A stretch of DNA of 32,142 nt from Bacteroidota bacterium. Its GTDB lineage: Bacteria > Bacteroidota > Bacteroidia > Cytophagales > Cyclobacteriaceae. How positions within the stretch are numbered: the stretch's first letter is position 1; each line of letters opens with the position of its first letter. The DNA is taken from assembly GCA_023417065.1 (NCBI GenBank), contig JAEZGH010000198.1:1-32142 (forward strand), given 5' to 3'. Made by a program: the position numbers and the translations under genes. Shown here in pieces: positions 1 through 8,959 of the stretch. The notes below the pieces were generated by a model. The model was given only the letters and a program-made list of their open reading frames with translations, had not been told where the DNA came from and ran no database searches.

Positions 1-98
1 CCTACCAAAGTCCAGCCAGCGATTTGATGATGTGCTGCTACCGTAAGTATGATAAAGGAAATAAGCAGGAACGCGATGAGAGAGAGTAGAATCTTCAT
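1..98 (-). CDS. N-terminal fragment of an exported or membrane protein (runs off left edge)
   Basis: An open frame starts with ATG at 98 and continues off the left edge without a stop, giving 32 complete codons. The product begins MKILLSLIAFLLISFIILTV, a lysine followed by a long hydrophobic run, which looks like a signal peptide or N-terminal membrane anchor. The residues after it read AAHHQIAGWTLVG. An ATG six bases upstream is in another frame and hits a stop after one codon, which supports this start. The gene has the same orientation as the rest of the window but lies beyond a strong terminator at 512-544, so it probably has its own promoter. Too little is visible to name a family. Confidence 0.55.
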   Translation of the reverse strand, partial: MKILLSLIAFLLISFIILTVAAHHQIAGWTLV

Positions 99-511
99 TC
101 CATAAGTTTAAAGGAGAAGGTCAGGAATTTACCTGACGGCAGGACTAAAGATTCAAAAGACCCATCGGAATGACTTCCAATAAAAATCGGTGGTGGATTT
201 TAAACATGTAAAAACCACACAACGGGAGCCTTATTGGCAGACTGAGAGCAAGCATTCCATAGAGCAATGGTTCTGAACGTATTTTAGCGGACAAAAAACA
301 AGAAAGGCAATGTGATGCGTGTGAACGCGCATCTTAAAAGAATTCGGAGCTATTCAAAAAAATCCGCAAACATTGCCCATGAAATCAGACCATGAATCGC
401 TGATCACAATGAATCCTGCACAGGCAAGAAGTACTGTCAAAACCAGATTATTCCGGTCAGGTTAATGCGCACGACGTACCACGGCACACAGTCACCCGAG
501 TTCATTATCAT
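99..511. other. Intergenic region upstream of the left-edge gene
   Basis: No coding frame with a credible start or family resemblance was found here. The stretch should hold the promoter of the leftward gene starting at 98. A short dyad lies near that start: GTCAGG at 120-125 and CCTGAC at 132-137 with a six-base spacer, about 20 bases upstream of the ATG. A second weak dyad is GATGCG (314-319) with CGCATC (328-333). No clear Bacteroidota-type promoter could be placed by eye. Confidence 0.5.
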
Positions 512-544
512 AAAAAAGCGGAAGCCTCCCTTGGCTTCCGCTTT
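512..544 (-). terminator. Intrinsic terminator closing the esterase/glycosidase operon
   Basis: A 12-bp perfect stem pairs 515-526 with 533-544 (AAAGCGGAAGCC with GGCTTCCGCTTT) around a six-base loop. Read on the minus strand, the stem ends in a run of six T from 517 to 512, the usual form of a factor-independent terminator. It lies about 65 bases past the stop codon of the last esterase gene. On the plus strand only three T follow the stem, so it is mainly a minus-strand signal. Confidence 0.88.
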
Positions 545-607
545 GACAGATTTGACTGTAGTGGAAATTAATACAGAAAGCAAACGCCCTGTATAACGAA
601 TCAGTGA

Positions 608-1714
608 TCATTTAAAGAGCAGCGGCGCGAGTTCTTTCAAACTCCGTCTCCATGTCTGGAACTCGTGAGCAGTACCTTCAGATACGTATGAAACTGCATT
701 GAATCCAGCCTTCTTCAACGCTTCTGTAGCCTCTTTGATTCGCTCAGGTCTCTCCTTGCTGCCACAGCTGAGGAAGATCAATTTCACTTTGGATTTGTCT
801 TTGATTTCCTCTGGTTGATAAATTCCACCGCTCAACAGGGCGTAGTATGAAAATACTTCCGGCTTGTTCAAAGTGATCATGCGCGTTTCCATTGCACCCA
901 TGGATAAGCCCGCCATGGCGCGGTTCGCCTGGTTTGCGATGGTACGGAAATTTGCGTCTATATATGGGATCAATTCATCAACCAATACGGTCTGGAAAGG
1001 CGTGATGTCGAAATCGCGCAATCCGCCGAACTTGATCTCATTGGTCATCCCATAAGTCATTACAATGATGAAGGGCTTGATTTTCTTCTCAGCGATCAGA
1101 TTATCCATAATCAGATTCGCGTGCCCCTGATTTGTCCAGGCGGTTTCGTCTTCCCCCCATCCGTGCTGGAGATACAGTACAGGATAGCGTGTTGACTGAT
1201 TCTTTTGATAATCCGGCGGCGTGTAGACGAATGCTCTGCGGGAAGTATTGGTGCTCTTGGAAGGGAACAGAATCTGATGTACGTGGCCATGAGGAACGTC
1301 CTTCAGCGCGTAGAACTCCTGGTCGTGCGCCGGTATTTCAATACCGCTTTCCCACCGCACTGATCCGTAATAGTTTTTAGCACCTGGGTCGTTGAATTTA
1401 CCACCATCGATGTTGATGTTGTAATAGTGGAAACCTTCATCGAGTGGTCCTGCTGTTGTGCCCGTCCAGTATCCGTCTTCACCTTTCGTAAGCTTTGTCC
1501 CCCCTCTTCCTCCGAGCCCGAGGCTAACCCTGACGCTATCCGCCGTCGGTGCATGAATTTTGAACCGTGCGTACCCCTGCGAGTTTACTTGTGGATACTC
1601 CTGCCCTGGCTGATTCAGAACTGAGGGTTTGAAATCTTCCTTGATCTGATCTGATTGGGCCAGCGCCATGGACCCCGACAGTATCAGGGCAAATAGAAAG
1701 GTAAAATACTTCAT
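608..1714 (-). CDS. Secreted CE1-type esterase with N-terminal CBM48-like domain
   Basis: The protein has 368 residues: a signal peptide (MKYFTFLFALILSGSMALAQ), an immunoglobulin-like E-set/CBM48-like domain at about 35-125, and a CE1/esterase-D type alpha/beta-hydrolase domain at about 140-368. Family members cleave feruloyl or acetyl esters from xylan side chains. The nucleophile motif GLSMG gives Ser271 and the histidine is probably His350 (GTAHEF). The usual acid motif, E-D after a glycine in the paralogues, reads CGSKERP here: Glu321 is kept but the Asp position is Arg322. Start: a longer frame exists to 1771, but the signal peptide begins at the ATG at 1714. It is the last gene of the operon, 90 bases after the GH43 gene and before the terminator at 512-544. 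The exact ester substrate cannot be read from sequence. Confidence 0.88.
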   Translation of the reverse strand: MKYFTFLFALILSGSMALAQSDQIKEDFKPSVLNQPGQEYPQVNSQGYARFKIHAPTADSVRVSLGLGGRGGTKLTKGEDGYWTGTTAGPLDEGFHYYNINIDGGKFNDPGAKNYYGSVRWESGIEIPAHDQEFYALKDVPHGHVHQILFPSKSTNTSRRAFVYTPPDYQKNQSTRYPVLYLQHGWGEDETAWTNQGHANLIMDNLIAEKKIKPFIIVMTYGMTNEIKFGGLRDFDITPFQTVLVDELIPYIDANFRTIANQANRAMAGLSMGAMETRMITLNKPEVFSYYALLSGGIYQPEEIKDKSKVKLIFLSCGSKERPERIKEATEALKKAGFNAVSYVSEGTAHEFQTWRRSLKELAPLLFK

Positions 1715-1804
1715 AGTGGTTATTTTTTTGGTCAAAAGTGCAAAACGAAAAGATGGCCTGCCAGTGATCATTCACCGGCATGCCATCCAGTAAATTGTTT
1801 CTAA

Positions 1805-3556
1805 TTATTGAGGAATCGCATCGTTGGCTGACGTCGCATACAGGCCAATAAGCGCACCAGTGAAGCCACCCGCAACATCCGTGGACAGAATATCTCCGGA
1901 TACGGTACCCCCAACGTTTTTGAATTGTCCATCTGCGCCGGCATAGCTGAATGAATAGTCGTCACCTTTTGCTTCAACTCTGAGTTGCAGCGGATTCGCT
2001 ACGTCAACTTTAGCGGTACCCAGGATCGTCGACGTTACCTCACGGCTATCACGGCCTTTTCTTTCATTGCGCTGCAGTACCAATACGTATTCTTTATCTT
2101 TCCTGGTGATGCCGAACACATAGTTGAAAGCTTCGCTTTGCAGACATGTTATCCCCGCAAGATCTTTGTCCGACTCAGGTTTGTACTGCATCGTCGTTGT
2201 AAAAGAGAATGCGTTATGTTGCTGGCGGTAAAACAGCGTTGACGTAGGCTTGCGTTCTTTGATATTGCTTTCGAAAGGTGTAATTCTAACACCGTTCTTA
2301 ACCTTCGTCATGAAGGCCTCACGAGGACCGCGAAGGCCGATCCAGCGGAAATCCAGTTGCTCAGCAGTAAAATCTTCCTTGTAGGTAAAGTTTCCGTTCG
2401 GGAAAAAGCCATCCTTGCCCGTCTTGTTTTGAACTCCATTAGGTACTTTGAGTTTCGGCTCCATTGGAATAAGGCCATTCTCAAAAACAGGGTAGGTACC
2501 TGTCCAGTCAACAGGAAGGATGAATGTCTCACGACCTGTATTTACACGACCCTTTTCGTTTGGTCTAATGGCGAGGAATACGCCATAGTATTTGTTATCC
2601 GGACCGAGAACGAGATCTGCGTGACCTGCCCAGTCTACCTTATTCGGGCGGTCGTTCGGAAGATATCGTTGCGTAAGGATCGGATTTGAAGGTGCAGGCG
2701 TATAAGGTCCGCGTGGATTGTCACTTGTGAAGATTACTTCGCTGTGCCAGCCTGCGGTTCCGCCTTCAGCACACATCAGGTAGTAACGTCCGTCTTTTTT
2801 ATAGATGTGAGGTGCCTCAATCCAGATAGGCTTCTTCGTGATATCAACGCCACCGTCAACAATAATCTTTGAAGATCCTGGTACGACTTTATCGTTTTCA
2901 ACGTCATAGTCCCAAACCTTAATTACACGGTGACCACTGTACAGTTCTTTTCCTGGATCCGGAGCGTCGTTGTGAACAACGTATCCTTTTCCATCATCAT
3001 CAAAGAAAAGCGAAGGATCAATTCCGTCGAAAGCCAGTTTGATAGGATCGCCCCAGCCCTTCATCGGATCTTTTGTCTTTACGACAAAGTTACCAAGACC
3101 ATTGGCAACAGCCGTTGTGATCATATAGAAGGTATCGTTGTTCTTGTTGTACACGATAGCTGGCGCGTAGACACCCATGCTGATACCCGTGTTGCTGACA
3201 TCGAGTTGCGTAGTCCGATCGAGGACGTGCCCAATCTGCGTCCAGTTTACCAGGTCTTTTGAGTGAAAGATCGGCACGCCAGGGAACATCGCGAAAGATG
3301 AACAAACCAGATAGTAGTCATCTCCTTTGCGTGTGATTGAAGGGTCGGGATAGCACCCTTGAAGAATTGGATTATAAAATTCATTGTCCTTGAGGGGATG
3401 GTCCTTATAGACCTGGTCATTCCCTTCATAAACGACGTTGTTAAAAACGGGACCTTTGTTAGAAGTCTTCCGTTTCGTCTGTGCATTCCCATCGAACCCG
3501 ATCAGCGAATACAACACAGCACAGGCTAATAGAAAAATTGACTTTCCTTTTTTCAT
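1805..3556 (-). CDS. Glycoside hydrolase family 43 with C-terminal beta-sandwich (beta-xylosidase/arabinofuranosidase type)
   Basis: The 583-residue exported protein has a signal peptide ending near GNAQ (25). A five-bladed GH43 propeller spans about 60-380, followed by a GH43 C2-type concanavalin-like domain at about 400-583. The three GH43 carboxylates are visible: Asp71 as base in YPDPS, Asp180 as pKa modulator in GIDPS, and Glu247 as acid in WIEAPH. This two-domain form is typical of GH43 beta-xylosidases and arabinofuranosidases acting on xylo-oligosaccharides or arabinan. It sits between the carboxylesterase (59 bases upstream) and the final CE1 esterase (90 bases downstream). It probably removes xylose or arabinose from imported or surface-released oligosaccharides. 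Which sugar it removes is not decided by what I can see. Confidence 0.9.
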   Translation of the reverse strand: MKKGKSIFLLACAVLYSLIGFDGNAQTKRKTSNKGPVFNNVVYEGNDQVYKDHPLKDNEFYNPILQGCYPDPSITRKGDDYYLVCSSFAMFPGVPIFHSKDLVNWTQIGHVLDRTTQLDVSNTGISMGVYAPAIVYNKNNDTFYMITTAVANGLGNFVVKTKDPMKGWGDPIKLAFDGIDPSLFFDDDGKGYVVHNDAPDPGKELYSGHRVIKVWDYDVENDKVVPGSSKIIVDGGVDITKKPIWIEAPHIYKKDGRYYLMCAEGGTAGWHSEVIFTSDNPRGPYTPAPSNPILTQRYLPNDRPNKVDWAGHADLVLGPDNKYYGVFLAIRPNEKGRVNTGRETFILPVDWTGTYPVFENGLIPMEPKLKVPNGVQNKTGKDGFFPNGNFTYKEDFTAEQLDFRWIGLRGPREAFMTKVKNGVRITPFESNIKERKPTSTLFYRQQHNAFSFTTTMQYKPESDKDLAGITCLQSEAFNYVFGITRKDKEYVLVLQRNERKGRDSREVTSTILGTAKVDVANPLQLRVEAKGDDYSFSYAGADGQFKNVGGTVSGDILSTDVAGGFTGALIGLYATSANDAIPQ

Positions 3557-3615
3557 GCTTAGGTGTTAGTTAGTAAGTTTTCAATGCGTTGGTTATATAG
3601 TTTGCTTCCACATGG

Positions 3616-5190
3616 TCATTTCGCCCACGCCGCCCCCTCAGGCGACCGCCGCCAGCGGAAGTATTCATCTAGTACACGAAGTGATTTTTCATCAGGCACC
3701 GGGCCCAGAAATGGCTTTTGCTGAAACCACATCACACGTGGTTTCGCTTCACTGAAAGGTTCCCACTTGGGCACGGCATCACTATTCGGATGACCGTATT
3801 TGGCGAAATTTGTCCAATACGTTGCCATGGCTTCCGAGATAGCAAGATCTGATTTCGTTGTTTCAGGTTTTGTCTGATCCAGCTGCATAAATACATACGG
3901 TATCTCCTGCGCGTGAGGAGAGCCCTGTCCTGCCTGCGGCGAATCTTTAGGATAGTCAGGGTGCTGATCAAAATAATAGTAGTAAGCTTTTGACTTCCCT
4001 TTTTGCGAATGAAGTCTTGCCCAACTCCACGTATGCCATCCAAAGGCAGCGTCTCTCACAAGATCACGTGCTGTCTTGGGGATATTACTATCACCCACCG
4101 GATACGCCTTAAGAAGATCGTCAGTGAACTTGCCATAACGTTCTTTTGCGCTTTGGACGAAACCGTCGGGTCCGCTACCGCGGAGCATTCCCATGAAGCT
4201 GAGACCTTCATCAGAGTTATATCCGATGAGCACCGGAACATCATTGAACTTGCCAGCCTCATATAACTTATATTGGTCATCAGGAATCACATGTCCGTCG
4301 ATGATTGGCCACGTTCCACCCATTCCAAAACCACCGGGCAGAGCATCAGCAGGTATCTTACGCATGTCGGCGACGGATGATACGCCTGCTTTTTCAGCCA
4401 GGCTCACACCGTCAGCTTCCGCCACCTTGAGAGTCTTCATGTTCTCGCCAGGGTATGTTGTCAGGCGTGGCGGGCCAAATGATCCACCGCTTTGAGAGAT
4501 AGCACCGTGAAACAATCCCTTCGCCAATGGAGAAGCGCACAACATGCTAACTGCGATACCGCCCGCGGATTCGCCAAAAATTGTAACCTTGTTCGGGTCA
4601 CCACCAAAGGCCGAGATATTCTTTTGAATCCATTGAAGGCCTGCGATCATATCAAGAATGCCATAGTTCCCCGAAACCTTGTCAGGGCTTTCAGCACTAA
4701 GTTCAGGATGAGCCATGAAGCCCAGGGCCCCTACCCGATAAGCGATGCTTACGAGCACGACGCCTTTTTTGGCAAGATTTGTCCCATCATATCCTGGTTC
4801 CGAAGTAGATCCAAAGCTGAAACCGCCACCGTATATCCATACAAGTACGGGAAGGCGTTCATTCGCCGACTTTGCCGGTGTCCACACGTTGAGGTAAAGG
4901 CAGTCTTCGCTTTTTCCTGACGGCGGATTTCCACCCTGCATTGGCGCCGGCGCGAATTCAACTGCCTTCTTAACGCCATCCCATTTTTGCGCAGGCTGAG
5001 GTGCACGCCACCGAAGGTCGCCAACAGGCGGGGCAGCGAAAGGTATTCCCTTGTAAACGGCTAAGCCATTTTCGCTCACGCCCTGGACCATCCCCTGTTC
5101 AACCTTCACTGGCGCAGGTTGCTGACACACTGCCTGTATCGCCGCGAAGGCAAATAAGGAAACCAGGTAAAATATCCGCTTCATTGTCAT
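3616..5190 (-). CDS. Secreted type-B carboxylesterase
   Basis: This is a 524-residue carboxylesterase of the COesterase (pnbA-like) family with a signal peptide ending around VCQQ (24). The catalytic triad is Ser208 in FGESAGG, Glu328 in NSDEG and His426 in GSPHAQE. The oxyanion loop GGGF lies at 121-124. Length and motif order match complete family members. In xylan loci such enzymes are presumed to remove acetyl or aromatic acyl groups, but family substrate range is broad, so that role is inferred. The gene starts seven bases after the GH3 stop, so the two are surely co-transcribed. A second in-frame ATG at 5184 (MKRIFYL) is an equally plausible start. Confidence 0.92.
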   Translation of the reverse strand: MTMKRIFYLVSLFAFAAIQAVCQQPAPVKVEQGMVQGVSENGLAVYKGIPFAAPPVGDLRWRAPQPAQKWDGVKKAVEFAPAPMQGGNPPSGKSEDCLYLNVWTPAKSANERLPVLVWIYGGGFSFGSTSEPGYDGTNLAKKGVVLVSIAYRVGALGFMAHPELSAESPDKVSGNYGILDMIAGLQWIQKNISAFGGDPNKVTIFGESAGGIAVSMLCASPLAKGLFHGAISQSGGSFGPPRLTTYPGENMKTLKVAEADGVSLAEKAGVSSVADMRKIPADALPGGFGMGGTWPIIDGHVIPDDQYKLYEAGKFNDVPVLIGYNSDEGLSFMGMLRGSGPDGFVQSAKERYGKFTDDLLKAYPVGDSNIPKTARDLVRDAAFGWHTWSWARLHSQKGKSKAYYYYFDQHPDYPKDSPQAGQGSPHAQEIPYVFMQLDQTKPETTKSDLAISEAMATYWTNFAKYGHPNSDAVPKWEPFSEAKPRVMWFQQKPFLGPVPDEKSLRVLDEYFRWRRSPEGAAWAK

Positions 5191-5197
5191 CTCACGA

Positions 5198-7840
5198 TTA
5201 GGTTTTATTAATGCTTAACACTTCAGTTTTCAGATCGGCGTCATCGGAACTATTGCCATATTCAATCTCGTAATCGCCAGGAAGTACCGTCATCTTGCCT
5301 GTCATTCTATCGAAGAACTCAAATGCCTCTTTACCGAGATTGAGCTCGACGTTCTTCGACTCTCCCGCGGCGAGCGTTACGCGTTGAAAGGCGCGCAGCG
5401 TTCTCCTTGGACCATCATCATCGCCTGCTTTCCGAACATATACCTGCACGATTTCCGTGCCGCTTCTCTTACCAGTATTTGAAACAGGAATAGTCAACGT
5501 CACACCGTCGCCAGCAGCGATTGACTGACGATTCAATGTCGCCTTTCCAAACGAGAAAGTTGTGTAACTTAATCCAAAGCCAAAGGGGAACAGCGCATCA
5601 GACATGAACCTATAGGTCCGGTTTTTCATTGAATAGTCTTCGATGTCCGGAAGCTGTTCTGAATTCCTGTAGAATGTCACAGGTAGTTTGCCGGATGGAT
5701 TGTAATCGCCGAATAGCACATCTGCTATCGCCTGACCTCCCGATTCACCGGCGTACCACGCCTGGAGAATGGCATCACAGGTTTCGGTTTCCGGAGTGAA
5801 CGCTATTGCCGAACCGGAGCAGTTAACGAAGATGATCTTCTTGCCTGCGTCCTTGAGCGCTTTGAGAAGATTGCGCTGCACCGCAGGCAGCTCGATGTTC
5901 GTGCGATCTCCACCTTTGAATCCGGGAAATGATACCGGCATTTCTTCACCTTCCAGGTTACCGGAAAGCCCGCCAGCATAAATCACCACATCGATACCCT
6001 TAAGTTTATTTATCAAGTCTGTATAATCTACGTCGACCTCTCTTCCGAATTCAAACTCAATATTGGCCTGCCAGTTATTCAACTGTGCATAGCGTATTTC
6101 GATCTTGTATTTCTTTCCTGCCTCAACCTTGTAGGGAATTCTTCCCGGGAGGGTTCGCCAGTTATTATATGTAGCCAGGGCTTCACCATTTACGAGAAGC
6201 TGAAAGTGACCTGTAGCGCCACCCTTGAACACAATTTCCTCTGATACGGTAGGCACAAACTCTGTTTCAAAGAGCGCGGAAAATCCTTCAAGCTTAACTC
6301 CAGGAGCAAACTCGTGTTGTCCTGCAGCTGTCTTCCTTATTGCACCGCTCATCTGCTGAATAGCAACAGGTTTACCTGATCTGTCTGAATTATTCCAGTA
6401 AGTTGCTTTTATGCCCGGCTTACCCTCAAACCCTGATTTGCTGATATAGCTTACGGTAACCTTATCTTCAACAAGGTCACATCCTTTGTCATAAAAGATT
6501 TTCTTCGCAGACACCTTCGACTTGATTCCGTCGAGAATTGAAATAGTGCGTACAGGAACTCCATTGTAGTTTCCCCAAAGCACAGCGTTGTCGGCAGCAT
6601 TCGGCCCTATGACAGCAATCTTACCAACCGTTTTGGAAAGCGGCAGAATATTATTCTTGTTCTGAAGCAGCGTCATTGACTGGCGCGCCATATCAAGGGC
6701 AAGTTGTCTGTGCTCCTTGCTGTTTACGACCGACATTGGAATACTCGCCCAGGGAACGTTTGAATCATCGTCCATTTCGCCAAGTTCAAACCTTCCGACA
6801 AGCACGCGCATGAGTCGTACATCGATTTCTTCCTCATCGATCAATCCACGACGCACCGCTTCGGGCAATTGTTTGTAGTTATGGCCATCCCATTGGCATT
6901 CGATATCAGTTCCCGAAAGGACACCCTTGGCCGAAGCATGTACTGCTGTCGACGAGACTTTATGGGTAGTATAGAAATCCGCGATAGCACCACAGTCCGA
7001 CACGACAATGTGTTTGAAACCCCATTCATCGCGCAAAATCTTCTGTAGCAATCGTGGGTGTCCACAGCAGGGTTCATCGTCGAGACGCTGATACGCGCAC
7101 ATCACCTGGCGCACATCAGCTTCCTGTACAAGTGACTTGAAGGCCGGCATATAGGTTTCCCAAAAATCCCGCGGGTCGACATTGTTCAGATTGAGCTCAT
7201 GACGGCTCCATTCAGGACCTGAGTGCACGGCGTAGTGTTTCGCGCACGCCAATAACTTACGATACTTTGCGTCCTCAGGTCCCTGAAGCCCCTTTACAAC
7301 CGATACCCCCATCCGTTGCATCAGATAAGGATCTTCGCCATAGGTTTCCTGCCCGCGCCCCCAGCGAGGGTCTCTGAAGATGTTTACATTCGGCGTCCAC
7401 ACAGAAAGGCTCAGGAAACGTCTATTCTCCTCTCCTCTACGCATGGCGTCGTGGTACTTCGCGCGAACTTCATCTGAAGTAGCATTGAATATTCTATAAA
7501 CAAGTTCATCATTAAACGAGGCCGCCATTCCGATTGGCTCAGGAAAGACCGTAACGTTGTCGTTATTTGCGAGCCCATGAAGCGCTTCACTCCACCAGTT
7601 GAATTTCTTGATACCCAGCCGGGGAATCGCATCCGATACATCACACATCAATGCAGCTTTTTCTTCAAGCGTGAGGCGGCTGATAAGGTCCTTTGCCCGC
7701 TCCTCATTGCTCAACCCGGGATTTCTGAAAGGATAATCCTGCGCTAAGGCGGCATAACACATCAACATCCCTGCTACAAGCAGAATCACCTTATATCCAT
7801 GGCGATTCGTTTCAGGCTCGTTATTTCGCAACTCTTTCAT
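5198..7840 (-). CDS. Glycoside hydrolase family 3 with inserted PA14 domain (beta-xylosidase or beta-glucosidase type)
   Basis: The 880-residue protein has an N-terminal hydrophobic signal (about 18-34, ending CYAALAQ). The GH3 TIM-barrel domain covers about 40-390, with nucleophile Asp282 in VVSDCGA. The second GH3 domain is interrupted by a PA14 beta-barrel at about 470-600. The acid/base is probably Glu630 or Glu632 in NLEGEEMP just after the insert. A fibronectin III-like domain lies at about 780-870. The lysine-histidine motif AKHYAVHS at 200-207 binds the glycone sugar. The overall form resembles GH3 xylan beta-xylosidases of Bacteroidota, and with two GH43s nearby, xylose release is the best guess. 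Other beta-linked sugars are possible. It starts 12 bases after one esterase gene and ends seven bases before the next. Confidence 0.93.
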   Translation of the reverse strand: MKELRNNEPETNRHGYKVILLVAGMLMCYAALAQDYPFRNPGLSNEERAKDLISRLTLEEKAALMCDVSDAIPRLGIKKFNWWSEALHGLANNDNVTVFPEPIGMAASFNDELVYRIFNATSDEVRAKYHDAMRRGEENRRFLSLSVWTPNVNIFRDPRWGRGQETYGEDPYLMQRMGVSVVKGLQGPEDAKYRKLLACAKHYAVHSGPEWSRHELNLNNVDPRDFWETYMPAFKSLVQEADVRQVMCAYQRLDDEPCCGHPRLLQKILRDEWGFKHIVVSDCGAIADFYTTHKVSSTAVHASAKGVLSGTDIECQWDGHNYKQLPEAVRRGLIDEEEIDVRLMRVLVGRFELGEMDDDSNVPWASIPMSVVNSKEHRQLALDMARQSMTLLQNKNNILPLSKTVGKIAVIGPNAADNAVLWGNYNGVPVRTISILDGIKSKVSAKKIFYDKGCDLVEDKVTVSYISKSGFEGKPGIKATYWNNSDRSGKPVAIQQMSGAIRKTAAGQHEFAPGVKLEGFSALFETEFVPTVSEEIVFKGGATGHFQLLVNGEALATYNNWRTLPGRIPYKVEAGKKYKIEIRYAQLNNWQANIEFEFGREVDVDYTDLINKLKGIDVVIYAGGLSGNLEGEEMPVSFPGFKGGDRTNIELPAVQRNLLKALKDAGKKIIFVNCSGSAIAFTPETETCDAILQAWYAGESGGQAIADVLFGDYNPSGKLPVTFYRNSEQLPDIEDYSMKNRTYRFMSDALFPFGFGLSYTTFSFGKATLNRQSIAAGDGVTLTIPVSNTGKRSGTEIVQVYVRKAGDDDGPRRTLRAFQRVTLAAGESKNVELNLGKEAFEFFDRMTGKMTVLPGDYEIEYGNSSDDADLKTEVLSINKT

Positions 7841-7852
7841 CTTTAAGCAATC

Positions 7853-8941
7853 TTAGAAAATTTGCTGAAGCGACTTTGACAGAAACAACTTACAATTCAT
7901 CCAGGTATGACCGCCGGGAACGATGAGCGTTTCCAGATTTAGTCCCTTCGACTTAAAGTATTCAATATTCTGTTTTACACTTTCGTAGAGAAAATCTTCA
8001 GTACCTACACTGATGGTAAACAATTTCAGTTGTTTGTTGATCTGATTAGCATCAGGGTTCCAGGTGGTGAAGTTATTCTTGAACTCTTCTGTTTGCGTGA
8101 AAGGTGCATAGGAACACACGTACGCAAACTTATCAGTATTTGTCAGCCCTATGTTCAGGGTCTGTCCGCCTCCAACTGAAAAGCCTGCTACGGCCCTGCC
8201 GGAACTCTCTTTGATTACCGGATAGTTCGACTCAATGAATGGAATGATGTCGTTGATCACATCTTTAGTGAAATCCGGCATCGGAGATGGACGAACGTTG
8301 CCATAAGGCATGACAATGATCATCGGTTTCGCCTTCTTATCAGCAATAAGATTGTCTGCTATCAGATGAGCCTTGCCCACTTTCGTCCATGTCTCTTCGG
8401 TATCCGATCCGCCGTGTATCAGATATAGAACAGGGTACTTAATATTCTTTGTAGGGTCAAATCCGGGAGGCGTATACACCAGGAGTTGTCTGGTTGTATT
8501 GAGTGTACCGGACTTATACCACCGGTACGTAACCTTACCATGAGGCACATTTCTGAGCGAGTGTACCATTGGCGTGTCGTCATTCACTTCGACCAGACTA
8601 CGCTTAAATCGTTCGTTTGCAAAAATGTATGTATTGCTTGGATCGGCAGTTTGGGTTCCATCAACGCGGAAGCTATAGGGGTAGATTTCCGGTTCTACCG
8701 GTGGAACAGTCACGGACCAGATGCCTTCAGAATCCTTCGTCATTGCCACAGGCTTTGCCAGGAATTCTCCATCGAGCTCCACACTGGAAGCAGTTTTCGA
8801 AAAGAACCGGAATGTAATACTCCTGTCAGGATGCACTTCCGGAGAATTCAGAGAAGGAGGACGCTGCGCAGAAAGTGTAACTGCAGCAAGGACAAATATC
8901 GGCAGTAAGAAGAATCGCATATTCGGAGCGTTAATATTCAT
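7853..8941 (-). CDS. Secreted CE1-type esterase with N-terminal E-set domain
   Basis: The protein has 362 residues from the ATG at 8941. It has a signal peptide ending at LSAQ (26), an E-set/CBM48-like domain at about 35-115, and a CE1 alpha/beta-hydrolase domain at about 130-362. The triad is complete: Ser255 in GFSVGG, Asp316 in GTEDF and His345 in GGHTW. The oxyanion motif is HGG at 176-178. The frame is open to a GTG at 8950, but GTG starts are uncommon in this group. ATG at 8941 or at 8920 (MRFFLLPIF) is more likely. It is adjacent to, and closely resembles, the esterase at 8960-10135, which suggests tandem duplication. A feruloyl or acetyl esterase role is inferred from family and neighbours. 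Confidence 0.9.
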   Translation of the reverse strand: MNINAPNMRFFLLPIFVLAAVTLSAQRPPSLNSPEVHPDRSITFRFFSKTASSVELDGEFLAKPVAMTKDSEGIWSVTVPPVEPEIYPYSFRVDGTQTADPSNTYIFANERFKRSLVEVNDDTPMVHSLRNVPHGKVTYRWYKSGTLNTTRQLLVYTPPGFDPTKNIKYPVLYLIHGGSDTEETWTKVGKAHLIADNLIADKKAKPMIIVMPYGNVRPSPMPDFTKDVINDIIPFIESNYPVIKESSGRAVAGFSVGGGQTLNIGLTNTDKFAYVCSYAPFTQTEEFKNNFTTWNPDANQINKQLKLFTISVGTEDFLYESVKQNIEYFKSKGLNLETLIVPGGHTWMNCKLFLSKSLQQIF

Positions 8942-8959
8942 ATTGGCCACTGGATTATA

